From positions 22,382,001 to 22,446,000 of the forward strand of contig OY292280.1 in the NCBI GenBank assembly GCA_958496175.1: 64,000 nt of DNA, given 5' to 3'. Shown piece by piece: positions 45,801 to 61,217 of the stretch (its first letter is position 1; each line of letters opens with the position of its first letter). A program made the position numbers and the translations under genes. This stretch comes from Sisyra terminalis. Lineage: Eukaryota; Arthropoda; Insecta; Neuroptera; Sisyridae. The notes below the pieces were generated by a model that worked only from the letters and a program-made list of their open reading frames with translations, did not search any database and was not told the origin of the DNA.

Positions 45801-47235
45801 TTGAATTAAGGCTATCAAGTGAAATATAATAGGAAAACAATTTTGTCCTGTGTGCCAAAAGACACCCGCAATATCGTTTCAAACTTTCAAAAAGGACAAT
45901 TTTCTAATGCATAAAAAGGACATATGGGATGTTTTCCTTCACTAAATTAAAGTTGAATATTATAAACTAAACCATTCTTAACCACTATGCAAAAAATAAA
46001 ATGCATTTGTTACGAACATCTTTGGAAAATTGAAACTGGAAATTAAATTGATGAAAGTCTATGCGAAAAAATTCGACTGATATTGGGTCATTTAAAGAAG
46101 GTGACTTTTCATTATGAGGTCTAGTTTTCTCAACGGATTCTGAATTAAGGCTATCAAGTGAAATATAATAGGAAATCAATTTTGTCCTGTGTGCCAAAAC
46201 ACACCCACAATATCGTTTCAAACTTTCAAAAGGGACAATTTTCTAATGCATAAAAAAGACATAAGGGATGTTTTCCTTCACTAAATTAAAGTAGAATATT
46301 ATAAACTAAACCATTCTTAACCACTATGCAAAAAATAAAAAGCATTTGTTACGTATATCTTTGGAAAATTGAAACTGGAAATTAAATTGTTGAAAGTCTA
46401 AGCGAAAAAATTCGACTGATATTGGGTCACTTAAAGAAGGTGACTTTTCATTATGAGTTCTAGTTTTCTCAACGGATTTTGAATTAAGGCTATCAAGTGA
46501 AATATAATAGGAAAAAAATTTTGTCCTGTGTGCCAAAAGACACCCGCAATATCGTTTCATACTTTCATAAAGGACAATTTTTTAATGCATAAAAAGGACA
46601 TAAGGGATGTTTTCCTCACTAAATTAAAGTTGAATATTATAAACTAAACCATTCTTAACCACTATGCAAAAAATAAAAAGCATTTGTTACGTATATCTTT
46701 GGAAAATTGAAACAGGAAATTAAATTGTTGAAAGTCTATGCGAAAAAATTCGACTGATATTGGGTCATTTAAAGAAGGTGACTTTTCATTATGAGGTCTA
46801 GTTTTCTCAACGGATTCTGAATTAAGGCTATCAAGTGAAATATAATAGGAAAAAAATTTTGTCCTGTGTGCCAAAAGACACCCGCAATATCGTTTCAAAC
46901 TTTCAAAAAGGACAATTTTCTATTGCATAAAAACGACATAAGGGATGTTTTCCTCACTAAATTAAAGTTGAATATTATAAACTAAACCATTCTTAACCAC
47001 TATTCAAAAATAAAAAGCATTTGTTACGTATATCTTTGGAAAATTGAAACTGGAAATTAAATTGTTGAAAGTCTATGCGAAAAAATTCGACTGATATTGG
47101 GTCATTTAAAGAAGGTGACTTTTCATTATGAGGTCTAGTTTTCTCAACGGATTCTGAATTAAGGCTATCAAGTGAAATATAATAGGAAATCAATTTTGTC
47201 CAGTGTGCCAAAAGACACCCGCAATATCGTTTCAA
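39900..47235. repeat. Eight-monomer higher-order repeat, period 2,704 bp
   Basis: Monomers at 39900, 40238 and 40577 recur at 42604, 42942 and 43281, and again at 45308, 45646 and 45985. The types at 42266 to 44289 likewise recur from 44970 to 46993. Markers are cattcttatcctc, cttaatgaagg, aaaacacacccacaat and the short attcaaaaataaaaag. The monomer at 44626 is a local duplicate of that at 44289. Confidence 0.8.
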
Positions 47236-47676
47236 ACTTTCAAAAAGGACAATTTTCTAATGCATTAAAAGGACATAAGGGATGTTTTCCTTCACTAAAT
47301 TTAAGTTGAATATTATAAACTAAACCATTCTTAACCACTATGCAAAAAATAAAAAGCATTTGTTACGTACATCTTTGGAAAATTGAAACTGGAAATTAAA
47401 TGGATGAAAGTCTATGCGAAAAAATTCGTCTGATATTGGGTCATTTATAGAAGGTGACTTTTCATTATGAGGTCTAGTTTTCACAACGGATTTTGAAATA
47501 AGGCTATCAAGTGAAATATAATAGGGAATCAATTTTGTCCTGTGTGCCAAAAGGCACCCGCAATATCGTTTCAAACTTTCAAAAAGGACAATTTTCTAAT
47601 GCATTAAAAGGACATAAGGGATGTTTTCCTTCACTAAATTATAGCTGAATATTATAAACTAAACCATTTTAAACCA

Positions 47677-50600
47677 CTATGAAAAAAATAAAAAGCATTT
47701 GTTACGTACATCTTTGGAAAATTGAAACAGGAAATTAAATTGATGAAAGTCTATGCGAAAAAATTCGACTGATATAGGGTCATTTAAAGAAGGTGACTTT
47801 TCATTATGAGGTCTAGTTTTCTCAACGGATTTAGAAATAAGGCTATCAAGTGAAATATAATGTGAAAAAAATGTTGTCCTGTGTGCCAAAAGACACCCGC
47901 AATATCGTTTCAAACTTTCAAGAAGGACAATATTCTAATGCATAAAAAGGACATAAGGGATGTTTTCCTCACTAAATTAATGTTGAATATTATAAACTAA
48001 ACCATTCTTAACCACTATGCAAAAAATAAAAAGCATTTGTTACGTATATCTTTGGAAAATTGAAACTGGAAATTAAATTGTTGAAAGTCTATGCGAAAAA
48101 ATTCGACTGATATTGGGTCATTTAAAGAAGGTGACTTTTCATTATGAGGTCTAGTTTTCTCAACGGATTCTGAATTAAGGCTATCAAGTGAAATATAATA
48201 GGAAATCAATTTTGTCCAGTGTGCCAAAAGACACCCGCAATATCGTTTCAAACTTTCAAAAAGGACAATTTTCTAATGCAATAAAAGGACATAAGGGATG
48301 TTTTCCTTCACTAAATTTAAGTTGAATATTATAAACTAAACCATTCTTAACCACTATGCAAAAAATAAAAAGCATTTGTTACGTACATCTTTGGAAAATT
48401 GAAACTGGAAATTAAATTGATGAAAGTCTATGCGAAAAAATTCGTCTGATATTGGGTCATTTATAGAAGGTGACTTTTCATTATGAGGTCTAGTTTTCAC
48501 AACGGATTTTGAAATAAGGCTATCAAGTGAAATATAATAGGAAATCAATTTTGTCCAGTGTGCCAAAAGACACCCGCAATATCGTTTCAAACTTTCAAAA
48601 AGGACAATTTTCTAATGCATTAAAAGGACATAAGGGATGTTTTCCTTCACTAAATTTAAGTTGAATATTATAAACTAAACCTTTCTTAACCACTATGCAA
48701 AAAATAAAAAGCATTTGTTACGTACATCTTTGGAAAATTGAAACTGGAAATTAAATTGATGAAAGTCTATGCGAAAAAATTCGACTGATATAGGGTCATT
48801 TAAAGAAGGTGACTTTTCATTATGAGGTCTAGTTTTCTCAACGGATTTAGAAATAAGGCTATCAAGTGAAATATAATGTGAAAAAAATGTTGTCCTGTGT
48901 GCCAAAAGACACCCGCAATATCGTTTCAAACTTTCAAGAAGGACAATATTCTAATGCATAAAAAGGACATAAGGGATGTTTTCCTCACTAAATTAATGTT
49001 GAATATTATAAACTAAACCATTCTTAACCACTATGCAAAAAATAAAAAGCATTTGTTACGTATATCTTTGGAAAATTGAAACTGGAAATTAAATTGTTGA
49101 AAGTCTATGCGAAAAAATTCGACTGATATTGGGTCATTTAAAGAAGGTGACTTTTCATTATGAGGTCTAGTTTTCTCAACGGATTCTGAATTAAGGCTAT
49201 CAAGTGAAATATAATAGGAAATCAATTTTGTCCAGTGTGCCAAAAGACACCCGCAATATCGTTTCAAACTTTCAAAAAGGACAATTTTCTAATGCAATAA
49301 AAGGACATAAGGGATGTTTTCCTTCACTAAATTTAAGTTGAATATTATAAACTAAACCATTCTTAACCACTATGCAAAAAATAAAAAGCATTTGTTACGT
49401 ACATCTTTGGAAAATTGAAACTGGAAATTAAATTGATGAAAGTCTATGCGAAAAAATTCGTCTGATATTGGGTCATTTATAGAAGGTGACTTTTCATTAT
49501 GAGGTCTAGTTTTCACAACGGATTTTGAAATAAGGCTATCAAGTGAAATATAATAGGAAATCAATTTTGTCCAGTGTGCCAAAAGACACCCGCAATATCG
49601 TTTCAAACTTTCAAAAAGGACAATTTTCTAATGCATTAAAAGGACATAAGGGATGTTTTCCTTCACTAAATTTAAGTTGAATATTATAAACTAAACCTTT
49701 CTTAACCACTATGCAAAAAATAAAAAGCATTTGTTACGTACATCTTTGGAAAATTGAAACTGGAAATTAAATTGATGAAAGTCTATGCGAAAAAATTCGA
49801 CTGATATAGGGTCATTTAAAGAAGGTGACTTTTCATTATGAGGTCTAGTTTTCTCAACGGATTTAGAAATAAGGCTATCAAGTGAAATATAATGTGAAAA
49901 AAATGTTGTCCTGTGTGCCAAAAGACACCCGCAATATCGTTTCAAACTTTCAAGAAGGACAATATTCTAATGCATAAAAAGGACATAAGGGATGTTTTCC
50001 TCACTAAATTAATGTTGAATATTATAAACTAAACCATTCTTAACCACTATGCAAAAAATAAAAAGCATTTGTTACGTATATCTTTGGAAAATTGAAACTG
50101 GAAATTAAATTGTTGAAAGTCTAAGCGAAAAAATTCGACTGATATTGGGTCACTTAAAGAAGGTGACTTTTCATTATGAGGTCTAGTTTTCTCAACGGAT
50201 TTTGAAATAAGGCTATCAAGTGAAATATAATAGGAAAACAATTTTGTCCTGTGTGCCAAAAGACACCCGCAATATCGTTTCAAACTTTCAAAAAGGACAA
50301 TTTTCTAATGCAATAAAAGGACATAAGGGATGTTTTCCTTCACTAAATTTAAGTTGAATATTATAAACTAAACCATTCTTAACCACTATGCAAAAAATAA
50401 AAAGCATTTGTTACGTACATCTTTGGAAAATTGAAACTGGAAATTAAATTGATGAAAGTCTATGCGAAAAAATTCGTCTGATATTGGGTCATTTATAGAA
50501 GGTGACTTTTCATTATGAGGTCTAGTTTTCACAACGGATTTTGAAATAAGGCTATCAAGTGAAATATAATAGGAAATCAATTTTGTCCAGTGTGCCAAAA

Positions 50601-53600
50601 GACACCCGCAATATCGTTTCAAACTTTCAAAAAGGACAATTTTCTAATGCATTAAAAGGACATAAGGGATGTTTTCCTTCACTAAATTTAAGTTGAATAT
50701 TATAAACTAAACCTTTCTTAACCACTATGCAAAAAATAAAAAGCATTTGTTACGTACATCTTTGGAAAATTGAAACTGGAAATTAAATTGATGAAAGTCT
50801 ATGCGAAAAAATTCGACTGATATAGGGTCATTTAAAGAAGGTGACTTTTCATTATGAGGTCTAGTTTTCTCAACGGATTTAGAAATAAGGCTATCAAGTG
50901 AAATATAATGTGAAAAAAATGTTGTCCTGTGTGCCAAAAGACACCCGCAATATCGTTTCAAACTTTCAAGAAGGACAATATTCTAATGCATAAAAAGGAC
51001 ATAAGGGATGTTTTCCTCACTAAATTAATGTTGAATATTATAAACTAAACCATTCTTAACCACTATGCAAAAAATAAAAAGCATTTGTTACGTATATCTT
51101 TGGAAAATTGAAACTGGAAATTAAATTGTTGAAAGTCTAAGCGAAAAAATTCGACTGATATTGGGTCACTTAAAGAAGGTGACTTTTCATTATGAGGTCT
51201 AGTTTTCTCAACGGATTTTGAAATAAGGCTATCAAGTGAAATATAATAGGAAAACAATTTTGTCCTGTGTGCCAAAAGACACCCGCAATATCGTTTCAAA
51301 CTTTCAAAAAGGACAATTTTCTAATGCAATAAAAGGACATAAGGGATGTTTTCCTTCACTAAATTTAAGTTGAATATTATAAACTAAACCATTCTTAACC
51401 ACTATGCAAAAAATAAAAAGCATTTGTTACGTACATCTTTGGAAAATTGAAACTGGAAATTAAATTGATGAAAGTCTATGCGAAAAAATTCGTCTGATAT
51501 TGGGTCATTTATAGAAGGTGACTTTTCATTATGAGGTCTAGTTTTCACAACGGATTTTGAAATAAGGCTATCAAGTGAAATATAATAGGAAATCAATTTT
51601 GTCCAGTGTGCCAAAAGACACCCGCAATATCGTTTCAAACTTTCAAAAAGGACAATTTTCTAATGCATTAAAAGGACATAAGGGATGTTTTCCTTCACTA
51701 AATTTAAGTTGAATATTATAAACTAAACCTTTCTTAACCACTATGCAAAAAATAAAAAGCATTTGTTACGTACATCTTTGGAAAATTGAAACTGGAAATT
51801 AAATTGATGAAAGTCTATGCGAAAAAATTCGACTGATATAGGGTCATTTAAAGAAGGTGACTTTTCATTATGAGGTCTAGTTTTCTCAACGGATTTAGAA
51901 ATAAGGCTATCAAGTGAAATATAATGTGAAAAAAATGTTGTCCTGTGTGCCAAAAGACACCCGCAATATCGTTTCAAACTTTCAAGAAGGACAATATTCT
52001 AATGCATAAAAAGGACATAAGGGATGTTTTCCTCACTAAATTAATGTTGAATATTATAAACTAAACCATTCTTAACCACTATGCAAAAAATAAAAAGCAT
52101 TTGTTACGTATATCTTTGGAAAATTGAAACTGGAAATTAAATTGTTGAAAGTCTATGCGAAAAAATTCGACTGATATTGGGTCATTTAAAGAAGGTGACT
52201 TTTCATTATGAGGTCTAGTTTTCTCAACGGATTCTGAATTAAGGCTATCAAGTGAAATATAATAGGAAATCAATTTTGTCCAGTGTGCCAAAAGACACCC
52301 GCAATATCGTTTCAAACTTTCAAAAAGGACAATTTTCTAATGCAATAAAAGGACATAAGGGATGTTTTCCTTCACTAAATTTAAGTTGAATATTATAAAC
52401 TAAACCATTCTTAACCACTATGCAAAAAATAAAAAGCATTTGTTACGTACATCTTTGGAAAATTGAAACTGGAAATTAAATTGATGAAAGTCTATGCGAA
52501 AAAATTCGTCTGATATTGGGTCATTTATAGAAGGTGACTTTTCATTATGAGGTCTAGTTTTCACAACGGATTTTGAAATAAGGCTATCAAGTGAAATATA
52601 ATAGGAAATCAATTTTGTCCAGTGTGCCAAAAGACACCCGCAATATCGTTTCAAACTTTCAAAAAGGACAATTTTCTAATGCATTAAAAGGACATAAGGG
52701 ATGTTTTCCTTCACTAAATTTAAGTTGAATATTATAAACTAAACCTTTCTTAACCACTATGCAAAAAATAAAAAGCATTTGTTACGTACATCTTTGGAAA
52801 ATTGAAACTGGAAATTAAATTGATGAAAGTCTATGCGAAAAAATTCGACTGATATAGGGTCATTTAAAGAAGGTGACTTTTCATTATGAGGTCTAGTTTT
52901 CTCAACGGATTTAGAAATAAGGCTATCAAGTGAAATATAATGTGAAAAAAATGTTGTCCTGTGTGCCAAAAGACACCCGCAATATCGTTTCAAACTTTCA
53001 AGAAGGACAATATTCTAATGCATAAAAAGGACATAAGGGATGTTTTCCTCACTAAATTAATGTTGAATATTATAAACTAAACCATTCTTAACCACTATGC
53101 AAAAAATAAAAAGCATTTGTTACGTATATCTTTGGAAAATTGAAACTGGAAATTAAATTGTTGAAAGTCTAAGCGAAAAAATTCGACTGATATTGGGTCA
53201 CTTAAAGAAGGTGACTTTTCATTATGAGGTCTAGTTTTCTCAACGGATTTTGAAATAAGGCTATCAAGTGAAATATAATAGGAAAACAATTTTGTCCTGT
53301 GTGCCAAAAGACACCCGCAATATCGTTTCAAACTTTCAAAAAGGACAATTTTTTAATGCATAAAAAGGACATAAGGGATGTTTTCCTCACTAAATTAATG
53401 TTGAATATTATAAACTAAACCATTCTTAACCACTATGCAAAAAATAAAAAGCATTTGTTACGTATATCTTTGGAAAATTGAAACTGGAAATTAAATTGTT
53501 GAAAGTCTAAGCGAAAAAATTCGACTGATATTGGGTCACTTAAAGAAGGTGACTTTTCATTATGAGGTCTAGTTTTCTCTACGGATTTTGAATTAAGGCT

Positions 53601-56600
53601 ATCAAGTGAAATATAATAGGGAATCAATTTTGTCCTGTGTGCCAAAAGGCACCCGCAATATCGTTTCAAACTTTCAAAAAGGACAATTTTCTAATGCATT
53701 AAAAGGACATAAGGGATGTTTTCCTTCACTAAATTATAGCTGAATATTATAAACTAAACCATTTTAAACCACTATGAAAAAAATAAAAAGCATTTGTTAC
53801 GTACATCTTTGGAAAATTGAAACAGGAAATTAAATTGATGAAAGTCTATGCGAAAAAATTCGACTGATATAGGGTCATTTAAAGAAGGTGACTTTTCATT
53901 ATGAGGTCTAGTTTTCTCAACGGATTTAGAAATAAGGCTATCAAGTGAAATATAATGTGAATAAAATGTTGTCCTGTGTGCCAAAAGACACCCGCAATAT
54001 CGTTTCAAACTTTCAAGAAGGACAATATTCTAATGCATAAAAAGGACATAAGGGATGTTTTCCTCACTAAATTAATGTTGAATATTATAAACTAAACCAT
54101 TCTTAACCACTATGCAAAAAATAAAAAGCATTTGTTACGTATATCTTTGGAAAATTGAAACTGGAAATTAAATTGTTGAAAGTCTATGCGAAAAAATTCG
54201 ACTGATATTGGGTCATTTAAAGAAGGTGACTTTTCATTATGAGGTCTAGTTTTCTCAACGGATTCTGAATTAAGGCTATCAAGTGAAATATAATAGGAAA
54301 TCAATTTTGTCCAGTGTGCCAAAAGACACCCGCAATATCGTTTCAAACTTTCAAAAAGGACAATTTTCTAATGCAATAAAAGGACATAAGGGATGTTTTC
54401 CTTCACTAAATTTAAGTTGAATATTATAAACTAAACCATTCTTAACCACTATGCAAAAAATAAAAAGCATTTGTTACGTACATCTTTGGAAAATTGAAAC
54501 TGGAAATTAAATTGATGAAAGTCTATGCGAAAAAATTCGTCTGATATTGGGTCATTTATAGAAGGTGACTTTTCATTATGAGGTCTAGTTTTCACAACGG
54601 ATTTTGAAATAAGGCTATCAAGTGAAATATAATAGGAAATCAATTTTGTCCAGTGTGCCAAAAGACACCCGCAATATCGTTTCAAACTTTCAAAAAGGAC
54701 AATTTTCTAATGCAATAAAAGGACATAAGGGATGTTTTCCTTCACTAAATTTAAGTTGAATATTATAAACTAAACCATTCTTAACCACTATGCAAAAAAT
54801 AAAAAGCATTTGTTACGTACATCTTTGGAAAATTGAAACTGGAAATTAAATTGATGAAAGTCTATGCGAAAAAATTCGACTGATATAGGGTCATTTAAAG
54901 AAGGTGACTTTTCATTATGAGGTCTAGTTTTCTCAACGGATTTAGAAATAAGGCTATCAAGTGAAATATAATGTGAAAAAAATGTTGTCCTGTGTGCCAA
55001 AAGACACCCGCAATATCGTTTCAAACTTTCAAGAAGGACAATATTCTAATGCATAAAAAGGACATAAGGGATGTTTTCCTCACTAAATTAATGTTGAATA
55101 TTATAAACTAAACCATTCTTAACCACTATGCAAAAAATAAAAAGCATTTGTTACGTATATCTTTGGAAAATTGAAACTGGAAATTAAATTGTTGAAAGTC
55201 TATGCGAAAAAATTCGACTGATATTGGGTCATTTAAAGAAGGTGACTTTTCATTATGAGGTCTAGTTTTCTCAACGGATTCTGAATTAAGGCTATCAAGT
55301 GAAATATAATAGGAAATCAATTTTGTCCAGTGTGCCAAAAGACACCCGCAATATCGTTTCAAACTTTCAAAAAGGACAATTTTCTAATGCAATAAAAGGA
55401 CATAAGGGATGTTTTCCTTCACTAAATTTAAGTTGAATATTATAAACTAAACCATTCTTAACCACTATGCAAAAAATAAAAAGCATTTGTTACGTACATC
55501 TTTGGAAAATTGAAACTGGAAATTAAATTGATGAAAGTCTATGCGAAAAAATTCGTCTGATATTGGGTCATTTATAGAAGGTGACTTTTCATTATGAGGT
55601 CTAGTTTTCACAACGGATTTTGAAATAAGGCTATCAAGTGAAATATAATAGGAAATCAATTTTGTCCAGTGTGCCAAAAGACACCCGCAATATCGTTTCA
55701 AACTTTCAAAAAGGACAATTTTCTAATGCATTAAAAGGACATAAGGGATGTTTTCCTTCACTAAATTTAAGTTGAATATTATAAACTAAACCTTTCTTAA
55801 CCACTATGCAAAAAATAAAAAGCATTTGTTACGTACATCTTTGGAAAATTGAAACTGGAAATTAAATTGATGAAAGTCTATGCGAAAAAATTCGACTGAT
55901 ATAGGGTCATTTAAAGAAGGTGACTTTTCATTATGAGGTCTAGTTTTCTCAACGGATTTAGAAATAAGGCTATCAAGTGAAATATAATGTGAAAAAAATG
56001 TTGTCCTGTGTGCCAAAAGACACCCGCAATATCGTTTCAAACTTTCAAGAAGGACAATATTCTAATGCATAAAAAGGACATAAGGGATGTTTTCCTCACT
56101 AAATTAATGTTGAATATTATAAACTAAACCATTCTTAACCACTATGCAAAAGATAAAAAGCATTTGTTACGTATATCTTTGGAAAATTAAAACTGGAAAT
56201 TAAATTGTTGAAAGTCTAAGCGAAAAAATTCGACTGATATTGGGTCACTTAAAGAAGGTGACTTTTCATTATGAGGTCTAGTTTTCTCAACGGATTTTGA
56301 AATAAGGCTATCAAGTGAAATATAATAGGAAAACAATTTTGTCCTGTGTGCCAAAAGACACCCGCAATATCGTTTCAAACTTTCAAAAAGGACAATTTTT
56401 TAATGCATAAAAAGGACATAAGGGATGTTTTCCTCACTAAATTAATGTTGAATATTATAAACTAAACCATTCTTAACCACTATGCAAAAAATAAAAAGCA
56501 TTTGTTACGTATATCTTTGGAAAATTGAAACTGGAAATTAAATTGTTGAAAGTCTAAGCGAAAAAATTCGACTGATATTGGGTCACTTAAAGAAGGTGAC

Positions 56601-58172
56601 TTTTCATTATGAGGTCTAGTTTTCTCTACGGATTTTGAATTAAGGCTATCAAGTGAAATATAATAGGGAATCAATTTTGTCCTGTGTGCCAAAAGGCACC
56701 CGCAATATCGTTTCAAACTTTCAAAAAGGACAATTTTCTAATGCATTAAAAGGACATAAGGGATGTTTTCCTTCACTAAATTATAGCTGAATATTATAAA
56801 CTAAACCATTTTAAACCACTATGAAAAAAATAAAAAGCATTTGTTACGTACATCTTTGGAAAATTGAAACAGGAAATTAAATTGATGAAAGTCTATGCGA
56901 AAAAATTCGACTGATATAGGGTCATTTAAAGAAGGTGACTTTTCATTATGAGGTCTAGTTTTCTCAACGGATTTAGAAATAAGGCTATCAAGTGAAATAT
57001 AATGTGAAAAAAATGTTGTCCTGTGTGCCAAAAGACACCCGCAATATCGTTTCAAACTTTCAAGAAGGACAATATTCTAATGCATAAAAAGGACATAAGG
57101 GATGTTTTCCTCACTAAATTAATGTTGAATATTATAAACTAAACCATTCTTAACCACTATGCAAAAAATAAAAAGCATTTGTTACGTATATCTTTGGAAA
57201 ATTGAAACTGGAAATTAAATTGTTGAAAGTCTATGCGAAAAAATTCGACTGATATTGGGTCATTTAAAGAAGGTGACTTTTCATTATGAGGTCTAGTTTT
57301 CTCAACGGATTCTGAATTAAGGCTATCAAGTGAAATATAATAGGAAATCAATTTTGTCCAGTGTGCCAAAAGACACCCGCAATATCGTTTCAAACTTTCA
57401 AAAAGGACAATTTTCTAATGCAATAAAAGGACATAAGGGATGTTTTCCTTCACTAAATTTAAGTTGAATATTATAAACTAAACCATTCTTAACCACTATG
57501 CAAAAAATAAAAAGCATTTGTTACGTACATCTTTGGAAAATTGAAACTGGAAATTAAATTGATGAAAGTCTATGCGAAAAAATTCGTCTGATATTGGGTC
57601 ATTTATAGAAGGTGACTTTTCATTATGAGGTCTAGTTTTCACAACGGATTTTGAAATAAGGCTATCAAGTGAAATATAATAGGAAATCAATTTTGTCCAG
57701 TGTGCCAAAAGACACCCGCAATATCGTTTCAAACTTTCAAAAAGGACAATTTTCTAATGCATTAAAAGGACATAAGGGATGTTTTCCTTCACTAAATTTA
57801 AGTTGAATATTATAAACTAAACCTTTCTTAACCACTATGCAAAAAATAAAAAGCATTTGTTACGTACATCTTTGGAAAATTGAAACTGGAAATTAAATTG
57901 ATGAAAGTCTATGCGAAAAAATTCGACTGATATAGGGTCATTTAAAGAAGGTGACTTTTCATTATGAGGTCTAGTTTTCTCAACGGATTTAGAAATAAGG
58001 CTATCAAGTGAAATATAATGTGAAAAAAATGTTGTCCTGTGTGCCAAAAGACACCCGCAATATCGTTTCAAACTTTCAAAAAGGACAATTTTTTAATGCA
58101 TAAAAAGGACATAAGGGATGTTTTCCTCACTAAATTAATGTTGAATATTATAAACTAAACCATTCTTAACCA
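47677..58172. repeat. Trimeric higher-order repeat, period 1,016 bp
   Basis: Three monomer types alternate for about ten rounds. One has gatttagaaat with aatgtgaaaaaaatg; one has gtccagtg; one has cacaacgg with atttatagaagg. The middle type is replaced at 50047, 51063, 53095 and 56187 by a variant with tctaagcg and gaaataagg. Confidence 0.85.
53433..58071. repeat. Nine-monomer block duplication, period 3,047 bp
   Basis: The unusual neighbours at 53433 (ctctacgg, taatagggaatc) and 53772 (ccattttaaacc, tatgaaaaaaat) recur at 56480 and 56819. The following trimers keep the same offset to 57835. This longer period is laid over the trimer. Confidence 0.75.
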
Positions 58173-58510
58173 CTATGCAAAAAATAAAAAGCATTTGTTA
58201 CGTATATCTTTGGAAAATTGAAACTGGAAATTAAATTGTTGAAAGTCTAAGCGAAAAAATTCGACTGATATTGGGTCACTTAAAGAAGGTGACTTTTCAT
58301 TATGAGGTCTAGTTTTCTCTACGGATTTTGAATTAAGGCTATCAAGTGAAATATAATAGGAAAAAAATTTTGTCCTGTGTGCCAAAAGACACCCGCAATA
58401 TCGTTTCAAACTTTCAAAAAGGACAATTTTCTAATGCATAAAAAGGACATAAGGGATGTTTTCCTCACTAAATTAAAGTTGAATATTATAAACTAAACCA
58501 TTCTTAACCA

Positions 58511-60872
58511 CTATGCAAAAAATAAAAAGCATTTGTAACGTATATCTTTGGAAAATTGAAACTGGAAATTAAATTGTTGAAAGTCTATGCGAAAAAATTC
58601 GACTGATATTGGGTCATTTAAAGAAGGTGACTTTTCATTATGAGGTCTAGTTTTCTCAACGGATTCTGAATTAAGGCTATCAAGTGAAATATAATAGGAA
58701 ATCAATTTTGTCCTGTGTGCCAAAACACACCCACAATATCGTTTCAAACTTTCAAAAGGGACAATTTTCTAATGCATAAAAAAGACATAAGGGATGTTTT
58801 CCTTCACTAAATTAAAGTAGAATATTATAAACTAAACCATTCTTAACCACTATGCAAAAAATAAAAAGCATTTGTTACGTACATCTTTGGAAAATTGAAA
58901 CTGGAAATTAAATTGATGAAAGTCTATGCGAAAAAATTCGACTGATATTGGGTCATTTAAAGAAGGTGACTTTTCATTATGAGGTCTAGTTTTCTCAACG
59001 GATTCTGAATTAAGGCTATCAAGTGAAATATAATAGGAAATCAATTTGGTCCTGTGTGCCAAAAGACACCCGCAATATCGTTTCAAACTTTCAAAAAGGA
59101 CAATTTTCTAATGCATAAAAAGGACATAAGGGATGTTTTCCTCACTAAATTAAAGTAGAATATTATAAACTAAACCATTCTTAACCACTATGCAAAAATT
59201 AAAAAGCATTTGTTACGTACATCTTTGGAAAATTGAAACTGGAAATTAAATTGATGAAAGTCTATGCGAAAAAATTCGACTGATATTGGGTCACTTAAAG
59301 AAGGTGACTTTTCATTATGAGGTCTAGTTTTCTCAACGGATTCTGAATTAAGGCTATCAAGTGAAATATAATAGGAAAACAATTTTGTCCTGTGTGCCAA
59401 AAGACACCCGCAATATCGTTTCAAACTTTCAAAAAGGACAATTTTCTAATGCATAAAAAGGACATAAGGGATGTTTTCCTCACTAAATTAAAGTTGAATA
59501 TTATAAACTAAACCATTCTTATCCTCTATGCAAAAAATAAAAAGCATTTGTTACGTATATCTTTGGAAAATTGAAACTGGAAATTAAATTGTTGAAAGTC
59601 TAAGCGAAAAAATTCTATTGATATTGGGTCACTTAATGAAGGTGACTTTTCATTATGAGGTCTAGTTTTCTCAACGGATTCTGAATTAAGGCTATCAAGT
59701 GAAATATAATAGGAAATCAATTTGGTCCTGTGTGCCAAAAGACACCCGCAATATCGTTTCAAACTTTCAAAAAGGACAATTTTCTAATGCATAAAAAGGA
59801 CATAAGGGATGTTTTCCTCACTAAATTAAAGTAGAATATTATAAACTAAACCATTCTTAACCACTATGCAAAAAATAAAAAGCATTTGTTACGTACATCT
59901 TTGGAAAATTGAAACTGGAAATTAAATTGATGAAAGTCTATGCGAAAAAATTCGACTGATATTGGGTCACTTAAAGAAGGTGACTGTTCATTATGAGTTC
60001 TAGTTTTCTCAACGGATTTTGAATTAAGGCTATCAAGTGAAATATAATAGGAAAACAATTTTGTCCTGTGTGCCAAAAGACACCCGCAATATCGTTTCAA
60101 ACTTTCAAAAAGGACAATTTTCTAATGCATAAAAAGGACATATGGGATGTTTTCCTTCACTAAATTAAAGTTGAATATTATAAACTAAACCATTCTTAAC
60201 CTCTATGCAAAAAATAAAATGCATTTGTTACGAACATCTTTGGAAAATTGAAACTGGAAATTAAATTGATGAAAGTCTATGCGAAAAAATTCGACTGATA
60301 TTGGGTCATTTAAAGAAGGTGACTTTTCATTATGAGGTCTAGTTTTCTCAACGGATTCTGAATTAAGGCTATCAAGTGAAATATAATAGGAAATCAATTT
60401 TGTCCTGTGTGCCAAAACACACCCACAATATCGTTTCAAACTTTCAAAAGGGACAATTTTCTAATGCATAAAAAAGACATAAGGGATGTTTTCCTTCACT
60501 AAATTAAAGTAGAATATTATAAACAAAACCATTCTTAACCACTATGCAAAAAATAAAAAGCATTTGTTACGTATATCTTTGGAAAATTGAAACTGGAAAT
60601 TAAATTGTTGAAAGTCTAAGCGAAAAAATTCGACTGATATTGGGTCACTTAAAGAAGGTGACTTTTCATTATGAGTTCTAGTTTTCTCAACGGATTTTGA
60701 ATTAAGGCTATCAAGTGAAATATAATAGGAAAAAAATTTTGTCCTGTGTGCCAAAAGACACCCGCAATATCGTTTCAAACTTTCAAAAAGGACAATTTTC
60801 TATTGCATAAAAACGACATAAGGGATGTTTTCCTCACTAAATTAAAGTTGAATATTATAAACTAAACCATTC
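58511..60872. repeat. Displaced copy of the eight-monomer block
   Basis: Monomers at 59188, 59526, 59864, 60203 and 60542 match those at 44970, 45308, 45646, 45985 and 46324 (offset 14,218). They lie beyond the trimeric block. The trimeric array therefore appears to have expanded inside or beside an older eight-monomer array. Confidence 0.7.
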
Positions 60873-61217
60873 TTAACCACTATTCAAAAATAAAAAGCAT
60901 TTGTTACGTATATCTTTGGAAAATTGAAACTGGAAATTAAATTGTTGAAAGTCTATGCGAAAAAATTCGACTGATATTGGGTCATTTAAAGAAGGTGACT
61001 TTTCATTATGAGGTCTAGTTTTCTCAACGGATTCTGAATTAAGGCTATCAAGTGAAATATAATAGGAAATCAATTTTGTCCAGTGTGCCAAAAGACACCC
61101 GCAATATCGTTTCAAACTTTCAAAAAGGACAATTTTCTAATGCATTAAAAGGACATAAGGGATGTTTTCCTTCACTAAATTATAGCTGAATATTATAAAC
61201 TAAACCATTTTAAACCA

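Noticed and set aside
48090..48120. CENP-B-box-like word in the monomer (attcgactgatattggg)
   Set aside because: It departs from the nTTCGnnnnAnnCGGGn pattern in the CGGG half and spacing, and CENP-B boxes are defined for mammals.
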